A stretch of DNA of 64,000 nucleotides. Source: Xanthomonas massiliensis (GTDB lineage Bacteria; Pseudomonadota; Gammaproteobacteria; Xanthomonadales; Xanthomonadaceae). Positions 41,401 through 51,214 of this stretch are shown here, piece after piece (within the stretch, counting starts at the first letter, position 1; each line of letters begins with the position of its first letter). The stretch is from contig NZ_FCOY01000006.1 in assembly GCF_900018785.1 (NCBI RefSeq), positions 186,001-250,000 of the forward strand, in the 5' to 3' direction. A program made the translations under genes and the position numbers. Below the pieces are notes generated by a model. The model saw only the letters and a list, made by a program, of their open reading frames with translations, was not told the origin of the DNA and ran no database searches.

Positions 41401-43302
41401 CTGACCGCCCGTCACGTCCGCCGTAGATGAACTGTTGGAGACATTGCCGGTGGCGAGCGTGGTGACGGTGCCGCTGGCATCGGTGGTGGTGACGTTTTGC
41501 CCGAAGATGGAGCCGACCAGTCCGCCGGTCTGGTTCTGGCCGCTGACGGTGCCGCTGACCTGCACGTTGTCGATGGTGCCGGCACTGAAGCCTGCCAATG
41601 CCCCCGTACTTTGGCTGCCGGTGATATCGACGTTGGCCAGGGTCAGGTTGCCGACGCTGGCGGTACTCTCGATGGTGCCGAACAAGCCGATGTTATATGT
41701 GAACCGGTCGATGGTCAGCCCGGTGATGGTGTGGCCGGCCCCATCGAAGGTGCCGGCAAACCCGCTTTGCGAGGATCCGATGGGGTCGAAGCCTAAGCCG
41801 TCGTTCCAGGTGGCGGTGCTGGAGGCATCGATGTCGTTGGCCAGGGTGAAGTTGCTGCTCATCCACTGGCCAGCCATGCCCTGCAGGCCATAGATATCGG
41901 CTACCTGCCAGGGCGAGGCCGTGCTGCCATCACCGCCCAGCACGCGCAGGAAGCTGCCACCGGCGATCTCGAAATCACCGGTGGAGAACGCCGGCAAGCT
42001 GCTGCTGTTTTGCCACCAGTAGCCTTGATTGAGCAGGAAAGCCCCGCTGCTGACGTCTGCATTGGCGTTGATCAGGGAACCCTTGGTAGCTTGGAGCGTC
42101 AGCAGACCCGTGGTGGTGATGGGCGCATCGATATCGATGCCATACGCGGAAACCAGCGTGATGCCGCCAGTCGAGTCTGCGGCGCCGGTGGCGGCGATGC
42201 GGCCGCTCACGGTGATGGGGGAATCGGTTGTTGTGATAGTGACTGAACCGCCGGACCCGGTGCCCGAGGCATTGATGTCGTCGATGGAAACACCCCCGGT
42301 GGCCGTCAGCGTGGCCTGGCCGCCTGCGCCAGCGCCCGAAACGTCGATCGTGCCGCCTGTAATGCTTGCGCCGGTGGCAGTCAGGGTCACGCTGCCACCG
42401 GAGGTGGTCACGCCCGAGGCATCCAGCAGGCCGTGGTTGTTGATCATCCCATCGGTGATGGCCAGTCCGCCGTTGGCCTGCATCGAGATGCTGCCGCCAT
42501 GGGCTGTGATGGTGCCATCGTTGGTGAGGCTTATCGCACCTCCCATCGTGTCAACGACGGTGCCCGTCAATGCACCACTGGCATCCATGCTGACGTTGAT
42601 CTGGCCGCCGCTGAGCAGCGACACGTTGCCGCCATCGGCGGTGATGGTGCCTTTGTTGGTCACGGTCGTGCCCAGCAGGGCCACGCCGCCGCCATCACGG
42701 ACCGTGATAGTACCCTTGTTGACCACCGAGCCCGTTGCCGCACCGGTCGGGACGAAACTGTAGGTGCCCACGCCATCGTCGGACGTGGGTTGCGCGACTA
42801 GCGTGCGCGAGCTGGCGACCAGCCCACCCACATTTACCGTGGAACCGGTGTCGAACAGGATGCCGGCGGTATTGATCAGGAAGATGTTGCCGTTGGCGGT
42901 CAGCTTGCCGCTGATGGTGCTGATGCCGTTGCTGGCGTTGACCAGGTTCAGGGCCACCGAGCTGGTGCCGGGCTGGTTGAACACCACTTTGGCGTCGCTG
43001 CCGACATTGAAGCTGTCCCAGTTCAGCACGGCCTTGGCCGCGGTCTGCTTGACCGTCATGGTGCCGTTGCTGCTACTGATGACGGAGTCGACGCCGTTCA
43101 TCGAGGTCAATGCCGGCAGGGTCGTAGCGGCCCTGGCCGGTGCGGTCAGCGACCAGCCCACGCACAGTGACAGCAGGCTCAGGGCCAGCGGATGGGCGCT
43201 GGCGCGCACGCCGCCGCCGCCGGTGCTGCGGGTGGCCAGTTCGGACACGGTCTGGAGCACGCCCAGGGCGCGATTGAAAACAAGGCGATAGATAAAGTTC
43301 AT
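38434..43302 (-). CDS. TpsA-type secreted exoprotein (filamentous haemagglutinin family)
   Basis: Encodes 1622 residues. It opens with the extended signal peptide region of large exoproteins (MNFIYRLVFNRALGVLQTVS). A TPS secretion domain follows (about 60-310: SSNGTMTVKQTAAKAVLNWD, FNVGSDAKVVFNQPG, NIFLINTAGILFDTGSTVNV), with a beta-helix and many GLUG-type repeats (TGGLVG, GGLVGYN, variable spacing) between about 560 and 1250. At least two MBG-like domains come next (SKTYDGSVATTTGSYTAGTD; ADKTYDGSTGATTSGTLDGL). The Gly/Pro-rich tail ends with a Cys pair (Cys1610, Cys1618; QCNPDHGHPCLTMR). It is likely an adhesin exported by the upstream tpsB product. Strongly repetitive codons suggest an exchangeable repeat tract. 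Confidence 0.92.
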   Translation of the reverse strand: MNFIYRLVFNRALGVLQTVSELATRSTGGGGVRASAHPLALSLLSLCVGWSLTAPARAATTLPALTSMNGVDSVISSSNGTMTVKQTAAKAVLNWDSFNVGSDAKVVFNQPGTSSVALNLVNASNGISTISGKLTANGNIFLINTAGILFDTGSTVNVGGLVASSRTLVAQPTSDDGVGTYSFVPTGAATGSVVNKGTITVRDGGGVALLGTTVTNKGTITADGGNVSLLSGGQINVSMDASGALTGTVVDTMGGAISLTNDGTITAHGGSISMQANGGLAITDGMINNHGLLDASGVTTSGGSVTLTATGASITGGTIDVSGAGAGGQATLTATGGVSIDDINASGTGSGGSVTITTTDSPITVSGRIAATGAADSTGGITLVSAYGIDIDAPITTTGLLTLQATKGSLINANADVSSGAFLLNQGYWWQNSSSLPAFSTGDFEIAGGSFLRVLGGDGSTASPWQVADIYGLQGMAGQWMSSNFTLANDIDASSTATWNDGLGFDPIGSSQSGFAGTFDGAGHTITGLTIDRFTYNIGLFGTIESTASVGNLTLANVDITGSQSTGALAGFSAGTIDNVQVSGTVSGQNQTGGLVGSIFGQNVTTTDASGTVTTLATGNVSNSSSTADVTGGQYTGGLVGINIGGNLSHVSASGNVAGYQNLGGLVGLNQGSNFTTTTYDPGTGAVTQVADTHQGNITDAQASGDVSSIDGVLASRVGGLVGANTDGNLDSVSASGHVTSTSDLTGGLIGYSEGRGRVTTKKYNTSSGALTDMTVEASGIISHATATGDVSSSAYSVGGLVGYFNGGFITDSHASGAVAGNKSVGGLVGEGHGNASYGATTQTTIYAPTGVTTQTVTQDTSYDIANSDASGNVTAWGTADASQGQAANGENAGGLVGDAGYLVITGSHASGDVSGGTAVGGLVGHLYGASYTHNYASTGSTFYAAALVDASYATGTVTANGHNGQSVAGGLVGGMDSGNITASYATGAVTALKDTTEQDDYIAAAGGLVGMVVGENTTTTYSGTSTIQTTAGGSITGSYATGTATATGDTTDGHTLVLAGGLVADLGPSTTLSGSFATGAVSSAGIAGGLVGYGLSQPDTTTTNNSSTDSSSGATVIKDSYASGAVSGGLTAGGLVGYNGAQIVDSYATGAVSAAASGVTVGGLVGINGDSSGTGLPSAFVVSDAPSVVLGSITASFYATSDASGAAINSGLDTVGSGNGTVDSFSGGKSWDGLTTLSTFTDAGWDIDATGGTSATWRLYAGNTSPLLRSFLTAVTLDTSATSDSKTYDGSVATTTGSYTAGTDVDTSLVLGNVSYTTTSKNAGTYSVADGTLLSSGSLYSTQLGYDIIEQGGSDATLTITPKDLTGLIIAADKTYDGSTGATTSGTLDGLIEGDQVSLATSGSFADKNAGTGKTVNVTGTLSGADAGNYVLDANATTLATIDPKALTITAADASKTQGQTAQLDDYSVDGLVDGDAVTSVSLDSDGTPAGAAAGSYTITASNAAGDGLGNYVIAYVGGTLTVIPSQAGGGGDTGGGTGGGFPGGDLPSGTLPWASSALAASRSPVLDPSGQSTGGGTQGGPGQAPASRSDGSSIQISAGGIHLPPNQCNPDHGHPCLTMR

Positions 43303-43318
43303 GTGTGGAGTCCCCAGA

Positions 43319-45004
43319 TCAGAAAGTGAAGCCGACGCTGGCCCAGTAGCGGACGTTCTTGCCGTCGTCTGGGTCGGTGCTGCCGGTGGACTTGGCGGCC
43401 GACAGGTCCAGCGACAGGCCGTGCGGCAGGTGCACGGTCATGCCCGCGCCAGGGCCCTGGAAGGTGGTGACCGCCGGATAGGCAAGCCGGTTGGCGTGGT
43501 TGGGATACACCCGGCCGTAGTCATAGAAGGCATTGAAGGTGACCAACTGGTTCCATGAGCGTCCGCCCAGCGGCGAGGCACTGCGCGGGCCATCGACCTG
43601 GTATTCCAGGCTGCTGGAAAAGCCGCGGTCACCCAGCGCCTCGCTGAGGGAGAAGGCGCGCACGCTGGTAGGGCCGCCCAGCGAGAACTGTTCCAGCGGG
43701 GTCAGCGCATCGCGGGTGTACTGGCCGTCGAAACTGAACTTCAGCCGCTGGGTGGGGGTCAGCCCCTGCAGGCGTGCATAGTTCAGGCGGGCCAGCAGGA
43801 AGTGGCGGTTGTGGGCCGGGTACAGGTAATCGGTGGCCTGGGAGCCATCGTGCAGGGCCTGGCGCAGGCTGAGCTGGACCACGTCGATGGCGTGCTGGGC
43901 CGGGGACACATGGCGCAGGTTTATGCCGGCTTCGGCCACATCGAAATCCTGCTTGGACAGGGTGATGCCCAGCGCCTCCAGGCTGGAAGTCTCATGCACC
44001 AGGTGCAGCCAGCTCTGGCCGCGCCATTGCGGGATGTACAGGAAGGTCCAGTCCAGGCCCAGGCTGGTCTGCGAGGTGGGGCCCTGCAGCCCCAGGGCGG
44101 CAAACGCGCCGGTATCCAGCGAGATGCGGCTGCGGGTGTAGCTGGCCGACGCCGACAGCCCGTCCACCATCTGTATCGGGATGGAGTAATTGAGGTTGCC
44201 AAGCCAGCTGCTGGACGGGTCGATGGCGTAGGCGGCAGCCGCCCCCAGGTGGTCGCCCAGGCCCAGCGGGCTGTTCCAGTCCAGTCCCACCTGTGCGCGG
44301 TAGCGGCCGGTGGAATCGGTGCCGTAGTTGTTGGCGCCGATGCTGTACTGCACCGGATTGGACTGATGCGCCTGCAGGACCACATCGGTCTGGCCGGGCA
44401 GGGCGCCGGGCTTGAGCAGGGAGGTGACGGTCACCCCGGGCAGGTCGTCCAGCCGCAACAGGGCTGATTGCAGGTCCTGCTGGCGCAGGACCGCGCCTTG
44501 CAGGCCCAGGGCCGGGGCCAGCAGCAGATCATCGGCATAGCGCGTGTTGCCTTCCAGCGTGACCTTGCCGACGGTGCCTTCGACGATGTCGATGCGCACG
44601 CTGCCATCGGCACCGATTTTCTGCGCCGGCACGTAGGCGCGGGCCACCAGAAAGCCGGCCTGCTGGTACATGCGAGTCAGCTCATCGGCAATACCCTTGA
44701 GCTGGGCGAGCGTGACCTGGGCGGGCAAGTGGCCACCTGACAGTTGGCTCAGGGCCTGATTGGCCCGGGCCTGCAGGCTGGCAGTGTCCAGCCCTTGCGC
44801 GGGGTGGGCGCTGGCGCCCTGGATGTGGATGGCACTGATCTGCAAGGGAGCATGGGCGGCGGACTCAGGCGCGGGGGCCTGTTGGGCATGAGCCACCGGC
44901 ATGGCCAGGCTGGTGGACAGGGCCAGCGCCAAAGGGGCTAGCATCCAGCGCGCACGCGCGGCAGCGGACACGCATGGGTGCGTGACAACGTGGGGATCTT
45001 TCAT
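43319..45004 (-). CDS. TpsB-type outer-membrane transporter (two-partner secretion)
   Basis: Encodes 561 residues from the ATG at 45004, with AGGA about nine bases upstream. After the signal peptide (LALALSTSLAMPVAHAQQ) come POTRA domains (LQISAIHIQGASAHP; ELTRMYQQAGFLVARAYVPA; VEGTVGKVTLEGNTRYADDL). A 16-strand barrel follows with the TpsB/Omp85 motif GGPTSVRAFSLSEALGDRGF. The protein ends WASVGFTF with a terminal Phe for BAM recognition. It recognises the TPS domain of the adjacent TpsA and moves it across the outer membrane. tpsA begins 16 bp downstream, so the pair is an operon. Confidence 0.95.
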   Translation of the reverse strand: MKDPHVVTHPCVSAAARARWMLAPLALALSTSLAMPVAHAQQAPAPESAAHAPLQISAIHIQGASAHPAQGLDTASLQARANQALSQLSGGHLPAQVTLAQLKGIADELTRMYQQAGFLVARAYVPAQKIGADGSVRIDIVEGTVGKVTLEGNTRYADDLLLAPALGLQGAVLRQQDLQSALLRLDDLPGVTVTSLLKPGALPGQTDVVLQAHQSNPVQYSIGANNYGTDSTGRYRAQVGLDWNSPLGLGDHLGAAAAYAIDPSSSWLGNLNYSIPIQMVDGLSASASYTRSRISLDTGAFAALGLQGPTSQTSLGLDWTFLYIPQWRGQSWLHLVHETSSLEALGITLSKQDFDVAEAGINLRHVSPAQHAIDVVQLSLRQALHDGSQATDYLYPAHNRHFLLARLNYARLQGLTPTQRLKFSFDGQYTRDALTPLEQFSLGGPTSVRAFSLSEALGDRGFSSSLEYQVDGPRSASPLGGRSWNQLVTFNAFYDYGRVYPNHANRLAYPAVTTFQGPGAGMTVHLPHGLSLDLSAAKSTGSTDPDDGKNVRYWASVGFTF

Positions 45005-45139
45005 GAAATGGAATCCTGACCAGAAGGAAAGCATCAGGACGGCAGGGTCTTGACGCGTCCTGTATTAAAGTGAACAGGCATTAGCTTGCCTATCACCGAA
45101 TCTGGGTATTTGGCGGGCGGCCCTTCAGGCAGCCCTGAC

Positions 45140-45972
45140 CTAGGGCCTGTCATCAATTGCCCAGATGGGCGATGCTTGTCGCCCCCTTCCGACCTCCCCC
45201 GCGCAATGGCACGCCGCTACGCCCTGCGAGACGATCAATGGGATCGTATCCGCGATCTGCTTCCCGGCCGGGCTGGCCATGTGGGTGTGACTGCCAAGGA
45301 CAACCGGCTGTTTGTCGAGGCCGTCCTCTACCGCTATCGGGCCGGCATTCCCTGGCGGGATCTGCCTGAACGGTTCGGCGATTTCCGCGTGATCCACCTG
45401 CGGCATAGCCGCTGGAGCCGCGCCGGGGTCTGGCAACGGGTGTTCGAAGCCTTGTCGCAGGACGCGGACAACGAATACGCAATGATCGACAGCACCATCG
45501 TCCGGGCGCATCAACACAGCGCCGGGGTAAAAGGGGGCGCCACAGGCCATCGGACGCAGCCGCGGCGGACTGAGCAGCAAGATCCACGCGGTGGTCGATG
45601 CACTGGGCAATCCGGTGGCCTTTCATCTGACCGCTGGCCAGGCTTCGGATCTGGAAGGTGCCGATGCGTTACTACCAGCAGTGTCGGTCGGAGCCTTGCT
45701 CGCTGACCGAGCCTACGACGCCAGGGCACGGGTCATTGAGCCGATGCAGCGGCAGGGGACGCAGATCGTCATCCCTTCCCATCCAACGCGCAAAGTGCAG
45801 CGAGACTAGGACCGGGCGCTGTACAAGGATCGGCACCTGATCGAGAACTTCTTTGCCAAACTCAAGCAGTACCGGGCCATTGCCACCCGCTACGACAAGA
45901 CCGCCTGCAACTTCCTCGGCGCGATCTACTGGATCGCCTCAGCCATCTTGCTCAATTGATGACAGGTCCTAG
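45140..45972 (+). mobile_element. IS5-family insertion sequence, decayed
   Basis: Twenty-base terminal inverted repeats, CTAGGGCCTGTCATCAATTG on the left and CTAGGACCTGTCATCAATTG (reverse complement) on the right, match at 19 positions. CTAG at both outer edges is the probable 4-bp target duplication. The interior encodes an IS5/IS427-like transposase on the plus strand that is no longer intact. The right boundary coincides with the stop codon of the sensor kinase gene: the TAG is within the CTAG target, so the kinase is unchanged by insertion. Confidence 0.88.
45206..45959 (+). pseudogene. IS5-family transposase, frameshifted and with a nonsense codon
   Basis: The 5' frame encodes the N-terminal transposase region (RRYALRDDQWDRIRDLLPGR, AGIPWRDLPERFGDFRVIHL) and the first catalytic Asp (MIDSTIVRAHQH). 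At a GTAAAAGGGGG run near 45528-45536 the reading must shift +1 into the second frame (IGRSRGGLSSKIHAVVDALG, LLADRAYDA with the second Asp). IS427-group elements normally use programmed frameshifting here. A TAG codon then replaces a tyrosine-type codon at 45807-45809 (KVQRD-stop-DRALYKDRHLIENFFAKL), cutting off the catalytic Glu region. Even with frameshifting the product lacks its active-site Glu, so the element cannot move by itself. Confidence 0.85.
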
Positions 45973-47846
45973 GCGAAGGGGGGCGGCAGATGGGCGGCCA
46001 CACGGGTGCGGCCGCTGCGCGATGTGACCTCCACCTGTCCGCCGATCCGGGCCAGGCGGCTGTGCATGCTCTGCATGCCCACGTTGAGGCTGTTCTGGCA
46101 GATGGCATCTGGGTCGAACCCCATGCCATCGTCCTCAACGCTCAGCACCAGCTCGCCGGTTGTCGCCTGCTGGCCCAGGCTGACTCGGGCGGTGTGCGCC
46201 CGGCTGTGCTTGATCACGTTGGTCAGAGCTTCTTCCAGGAACCGGGTCAGGGCCAGGCATTGGGCCGCGGAGGGTATCCATGTCCACTGGCTGGGGACCT
46301 CCCAGTCCAGGGCGATGCCGAATTCTTCCAGCATGCCCATGAAACGGTGCCGCAAGGGGGCCAGCCACCGGGTGGGCGTATCCGGTGGCTGGTTGGACAG
46401 GCCGGTGCCCTGGTCGATGATCTGCCGGAGGTCGTCGCGAATGATCTTCAGCGAGGCCAGCAGCGCGCCCTGGCGCAAGGACGCGGTGGCATCGCGCTCG
46501 GCGATGGCAATGGAGCGCACGATCTGCCCGCCCAGGCCGTCGTGCAGGTCATGGGCCAGCTGCAGGCGTTCTTGCAGCTGCAGGTTGCTCATGGCCAGAC
46601 TGTGCTTGTGTTCAAGCGTCTGGCCCAGCTCCTCGCAGGCCTGGGCGATGGCCAGGCGCTGCTTTTCCTCGAAGCGCTCGATGCGGGTGACGTTGTGGGC
46701 CGCGCGCCGCCCCAGCAACAGCGCGGTGAGGACGGTGGAGGCAAGGCTGGCATAAATGGTGTACGCCGGACTGTCACTCTGCAGGTGTCCACTGATTGCC
46801 AGGGCGTCATGCGTGGCGGCCACGATGCAGGCCGGCATGCACAGGGCAAACAGCACCCGTTCCAGGCTCGGGCGCTGGATGGCCAGCACGATGAATTGCA
46901 CGGCGATCAGCATGAGCAGGCCGACCTGGGAGGCGCTGGTCCAGCGCTGGAGCGCGGGTAATACGGTGGCTGGGATGCAGGCGGAGGCCACCATCAGCAC
47001 TGCGGCATGTCCCCACAGCAGGGCCTTGCTCCAGCGCCGCCGCGCACCGCCGACTAGCTCCCAGCCGAACATGCAGAAGCAGGCCAGGAAGATCACCAGG
47101 CCCATGTTGCTGGCCCGGGCCATGCCCAGCGAGGTGGGAAACGGCCACGGCGTGGTGGCCAGCATCGTCCAGCCGAAAAACACCCAGGAAAACGACTGCA
47201 GGGCGTGCCACAGCGCCAGTTTCTGCGAGGGCCGCCACAACCAGATGCATGTGAAGGTGCAACCCAGGCAGAAGGTGATGGCCAAACTCAGCGTGAGTGC
47301 GGTGCGCTGGTTCCAGGTCTTGCGATCCTGCAGGTCCTGCAGGGTGGCCGGATCGCCGATTAGGACCGGTCCCAGCCCCGGGTTCTGTGCGGTCACCCCG
47401 GTGACCCGAATCCACACGGTGTTGACCCCGGGATGAACCTCGCCGGAGGGCAGCTGCAGGTAGCGCGGCATGTTCCAGCTGCGGGTCAGCGGCTCCTGCT
47501 GGTAGCGGTCCTGCCACAGCAGGGAGGGGCCCAGCTGGATGCGCCCGGCCAGGCTGATCCACTTGACCAACAGGGCCAGCGGCCGGGGCGAGCCGTGCTC
47601 ATCCAGGCAGGCTGGTTGCCACTGGATGCGGTACCAGGCTTGCCCCGAAAACCCCGGCCAGCGGGTGCCCCAGTAGTCAGGCAGGGTGATTGGCTGCCAG
47701 CCCGAGATCGGGGTGCGGCCATCGTCCAAGGCCTTGGACGCCTCGATGGACAGCAGTCGAGCGCTGCAAGGGACCGCGGGGCCTGGCGCGGCGGGCGCCT
47801 GCGTGGCGGCCGCGGCCGGGCCGGTCATCGCCAGCGCCAGCAGCAT
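45969..47846 (-). CDS. NarX/DesK-type sensor histidine kinase with 7TM sensor
   Basis: Encodes 625 residues from the ATG at 47846; an upstream ATG at 47951 would give a longer signal region but overlap the regulator gene by about 90 bp. The N-terminal periplasmic domain (ISGWQPITLPDYWGTRWPGF, AWYRIQWQP) and seven membrane segments resemble 7TMR-DISM receptors. The HisKA_3 dimerisation domain has the phospho-accepting His in QLAHDLHDGLGGQ (about residue 430), and the ATPase domain has LEEALTNVIKHSRA and DDGMGFD. It probably phosphorylates the adjacent NarL-type regulator. An IS5-family element begins exactly at its stop codon. Confidence 0.88.
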   Translation of the reverse strand: MLLALAMTGPAAAATQAPAAPGPAVPCSARLLSIEASKALDDGRTPISGWQPITLPDYWGTRWPGFSGQAWYRIQWQPACLDEHGSPRPLALLVKWISLAGRIQLGPSLLWQDRYQQEPLTRSWNMPRYLQLPSGEVHPGVNTVWIRVTGVTAQNPGLGPVLIGDPATLQDLQDRKTWNQRTALTLSLAITFCLGCTFTCIWLWRPSQKLALWHALQSFSWVFFGWTMLATTPWPFPTSLGMARASNMGLVIFLACFCMFGWELVGGARRRWSKALLWGHAAVLMVASACIPATVLPALQRWTSASQVGLLMLIAVQFIVLAIQRPSLERVLFALCMPACIVAATHDALAISGHLQSDSPAYTIYASLASTVLTALLLGRRAAHNVTRIERFEEKQRLAIAQACEELGQTLEHKHSLAMSNLQLQERLQLAHDLHDGLGGQIVRSIAIAERDATASLRQGALLASLKIIRDDLRQIIDQGTGLSNQPPDTPTRWLAPLRHRFMGMLEEFGIALDWEVPSQWTWIPSAAQCLALTRFLEEALTNVIKHSRAHTARVSLGQQATTGELVLSVEDDGMGFDPDAICQNSLNVGMQSMHSRLARIGGQVEVTSRSGRTRVAAHLPPPFA

Positions 47847-47860
47847 CCAGCCCCATGCGA

Positions 47861-48553
47861 TCAGCGCAACAAGCCAAGGGTGCGCCCCTCGTGGATAGCC
47901 TGGGTGCGCGAGGAGACGGCCAGTTTGCGGTAGATGTGCTTGATATGGCATTCGACGGTATGGCGGGAGATATGCAGCTGCCCGGCCACTTCGCGATTGG
48001 CCAGTCCGTCGGCGATCATGCGGAGGATCTGCCCTTCCCGTGCGCTCAGCAAGCCGGCGTGCGCGGAGTCCATGGGTGCGCCATCGGCCAGGGGCGGGTG
48101 CAGTTCGGTGATCAGGTCGCGGGCAATGAACGGGTCGATCGGTGCCCCGCCGCGCAGGACACTGCGTATGGCCAGCGAGATTTCGATGTCTTCGCGCTCC
48201 TTGAGCACGTAGCCGGTTGCGCCGGCCTTGAGCGCCTCCAGGATGGCCCCCTGGGTGCTCCAGGCGGAAATCACTAGGATGCCCACGGCCGGATCGTCTT
48301 GGCGCAGCTCGGAAATCAGCTCGATCCCCGAGCCATCAGGCAATCCCAGGTCGATCAGGGCCAACGACACCGGATCCTGAGCCAGCAGATCCCGGGCAGC
48401 TCGCAGGGTGCCGGTCATGCACAGGGCTTCCTGCTCGTAACCCAGTTGCAGCAGGATGCGCAGGATGCGTTGCTGGAATACCGGCTCGTCCTCCACGACC
48501 AGCACGGGCGTGGGCAACAGCGGCGTGCCAGGCACGGGGGTCGGGGGATACAT
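47861..48553 (-). CDS. NarL/LuxR-family response regulator
   Basis: Encodes 230 residues from the ATG at 48553. The receiver domain shows the acidic pair (VLVVEDEPVF), the phospho-acceptor Asp (LALIDLGLPDGSG), the switch Ser/Thr region (VISAWS) and the conserved Lys (GYVLKERED). The C-terminal LuxR helix-turn-helix is LSAREGQILRMIADGLANRE and HISRHTVECHIKHIYRKLAV. It is transcribed ahead of the sensor kinase gene. The neighbouring tpsBA operon, on the same strand beyond the IS5 element, is a plausible target but this is only positional. Confidence 0.93.
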   Translation of the reverse strand: MYPPTPVPGTPLLPTPVLVVEDEPVFQQRILRILLQLGYEQEALCMTGTLRAARDLLAQDPVSLALIDLGLPDGSGIELISELRQDDPAVGILVISAWSTQGAILEALKAGATGYVLKEREDIEISLAIRSVLRGGAPIDPFIARDLITELHPPLADGAPMDSAHAGLLSAREGQILRMIADGLANREVAGQLHISRHTVECHIKHIYRKLAVSSRTQAIHEGRTLGLLR

Positions 48554-48582
48554 GCTCTGCGGGTCTGGCGGGCAGGGCACGA

Positions 48583-48744
48583 CTATAGGGCTGCCTCAAG
48601 CATCCTGCCATCCCGGAGATCGGTGATATCCCGGCCGCGAATAGCCTGCCGCAGCGTGGGCGAGGTCGACCAGGTCGAGCGCGCGTGGTCCAGCACGAGG
48701 TGGACCACCCAGACGGCATCCTGTATCCGTCGCGGATCACGCAT
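48583..48744 (-). CDS. Possible small protein, unrecognised
   Basis: A 53-residue reverse-strand frame (MRDPRRIQDAVWVVHLVLDH, then TLRQAIRGRDITDLRDGRML) occupies much of the gap 48554-48868. It lacks a clear ribosome site and any known motif, and longer in-frame starts exist. It may be a gene remnant or not a gene. Nothing else is seen in this gap except the hairpin after ettA. Confidence 0.2.
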   Translation of the reverse strand: MRDPRRIQDAVWVVHLVLDHARSTWSTSPTLRQAIRGRDITDLRDGRMLEAAL

Positions 48745-48830
48745 TTCAGCACCTTCGGTTTCGAGCGCGTGCCGTTCCGCTGATCGCGCAGGCACGCTCG
48801 CCATGCTGGCCGGCCCGCGGCCTGCCTGAT

Positions 48831-48859
48831 GCCGGTGCGCACGGTCCACGCGCACCGGC
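48831..48859 (-). terminator. Hairpin after ettA
   Basis: A 10-bp perfect stem GCCGGTGCGC / GCGCACCGGC with a nine-base loop lies just beyond the ettA stop on the reverse strand. No T-run follows. Confidence 0.45.
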
Positions 48860-48868
48860 CAGCGAGGC

Positions 48869-50533
<1,665 letters not shown>

Positions 50534-50768
50534 GCAGGCTCCGTAGCGCAGGCCGGCCCCGTCCGCACCGGGCGGCGGAGCTGGCAGGAAAAGGGATGGC
50601 GCGATTATAGCGGCAGCACCCGCCGGGCCGCGGCCGGGGGCGCAGGCAACCGTGGATGAATGCGTTGCCGAGCTGTGGGCGTGTCGCCGTGTTGCAAGCG
50701 GTTCCAGCGAAATTTCGTTCAGTCACGCCGGGCAATATGGAGCCGTTCCCCAAGACCCCGGAGTCGAC

Positions 50769-51179
50769 ATGCCCCTTCCGCGACTGCTTCCGACCCTGCT
50801 CGGCTCGATCCTGGCCCTGGCCGCCGCCGCCCCGGCGCTGGCCGCCGGCGGCCCCGACCGCTACGACGATGGCCGCGATCGCCATGGTCCTTCCCACGAC
50901 CGGGGCGACCGCCACGACCGCGGTCCGCGCCACGGCCCGCCGCCTGCTCACTACCGGCCGGCGCCGCCGCCGCGGGTGGTCTACCGGCCCGCACCGCCGC
51001 CGCCGCGCTGGCACCGGGGCGACCATTACCGCGGTCCGGTCTACGTGGTGAGCGACTACCGTTCCCACCGCCTGCGCCCGCCGCCGCCGGGATACCGCTG
51101 GGTGCGCGACGATCGCGGCGATTTCCTGATGGTGGCCATCGCCACCGGGATCATCACCGACCTGATCCTGCGCCATTGA
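50769..51179 (+). CDS. RcnB-family periplasmic protein
   Basis: Encodes 136 residues with a signal peptide (LLGSILALAAAAPALAAGG). A His/Asp/Arg-rich, Pro-rich segment (DRYDDGRDRHGPSHDRGDRH) precedes the C-terminal RcnB domain, readable as YVVSDYRSHRLRPPPPGYRW and FLMVAIATGIITDLIL. In E. coli RcnB is a periplasmic modulator of nickel and cobalt efflux; most family members are uncharacterised. The histidine-rich tract could bind metal. The ATG is chosen because it begins the signal peptide. It is convergent with the LpxR-like gene, with 35 bp between. Confidence 0.82.
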   Translation: MPLPRLLPTLLGSILALAAAAPALAAGGPDRYDDGRDRHGPSHDRGDRHDRGPRHGPPPAHYRPAPPPRVVYRPAPPPPRWHRGDHYRGPVYVVSDYRSHRLRPPPPGYRWVRDDRGDFLMVAIATGIITDLILRH

Positions 51180-51214
51180 GCCAGCGCCGGGGCGGCCCCT
51201 GCCGGGCCGTCCGG

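Noticed and set aside
45528-45540. Purely programmed frameshift making the IS5 transposase functional
   Set aside because: Even if the slippery run is used, an in-frame TAG at 45807 removes the catalytic Glu region.
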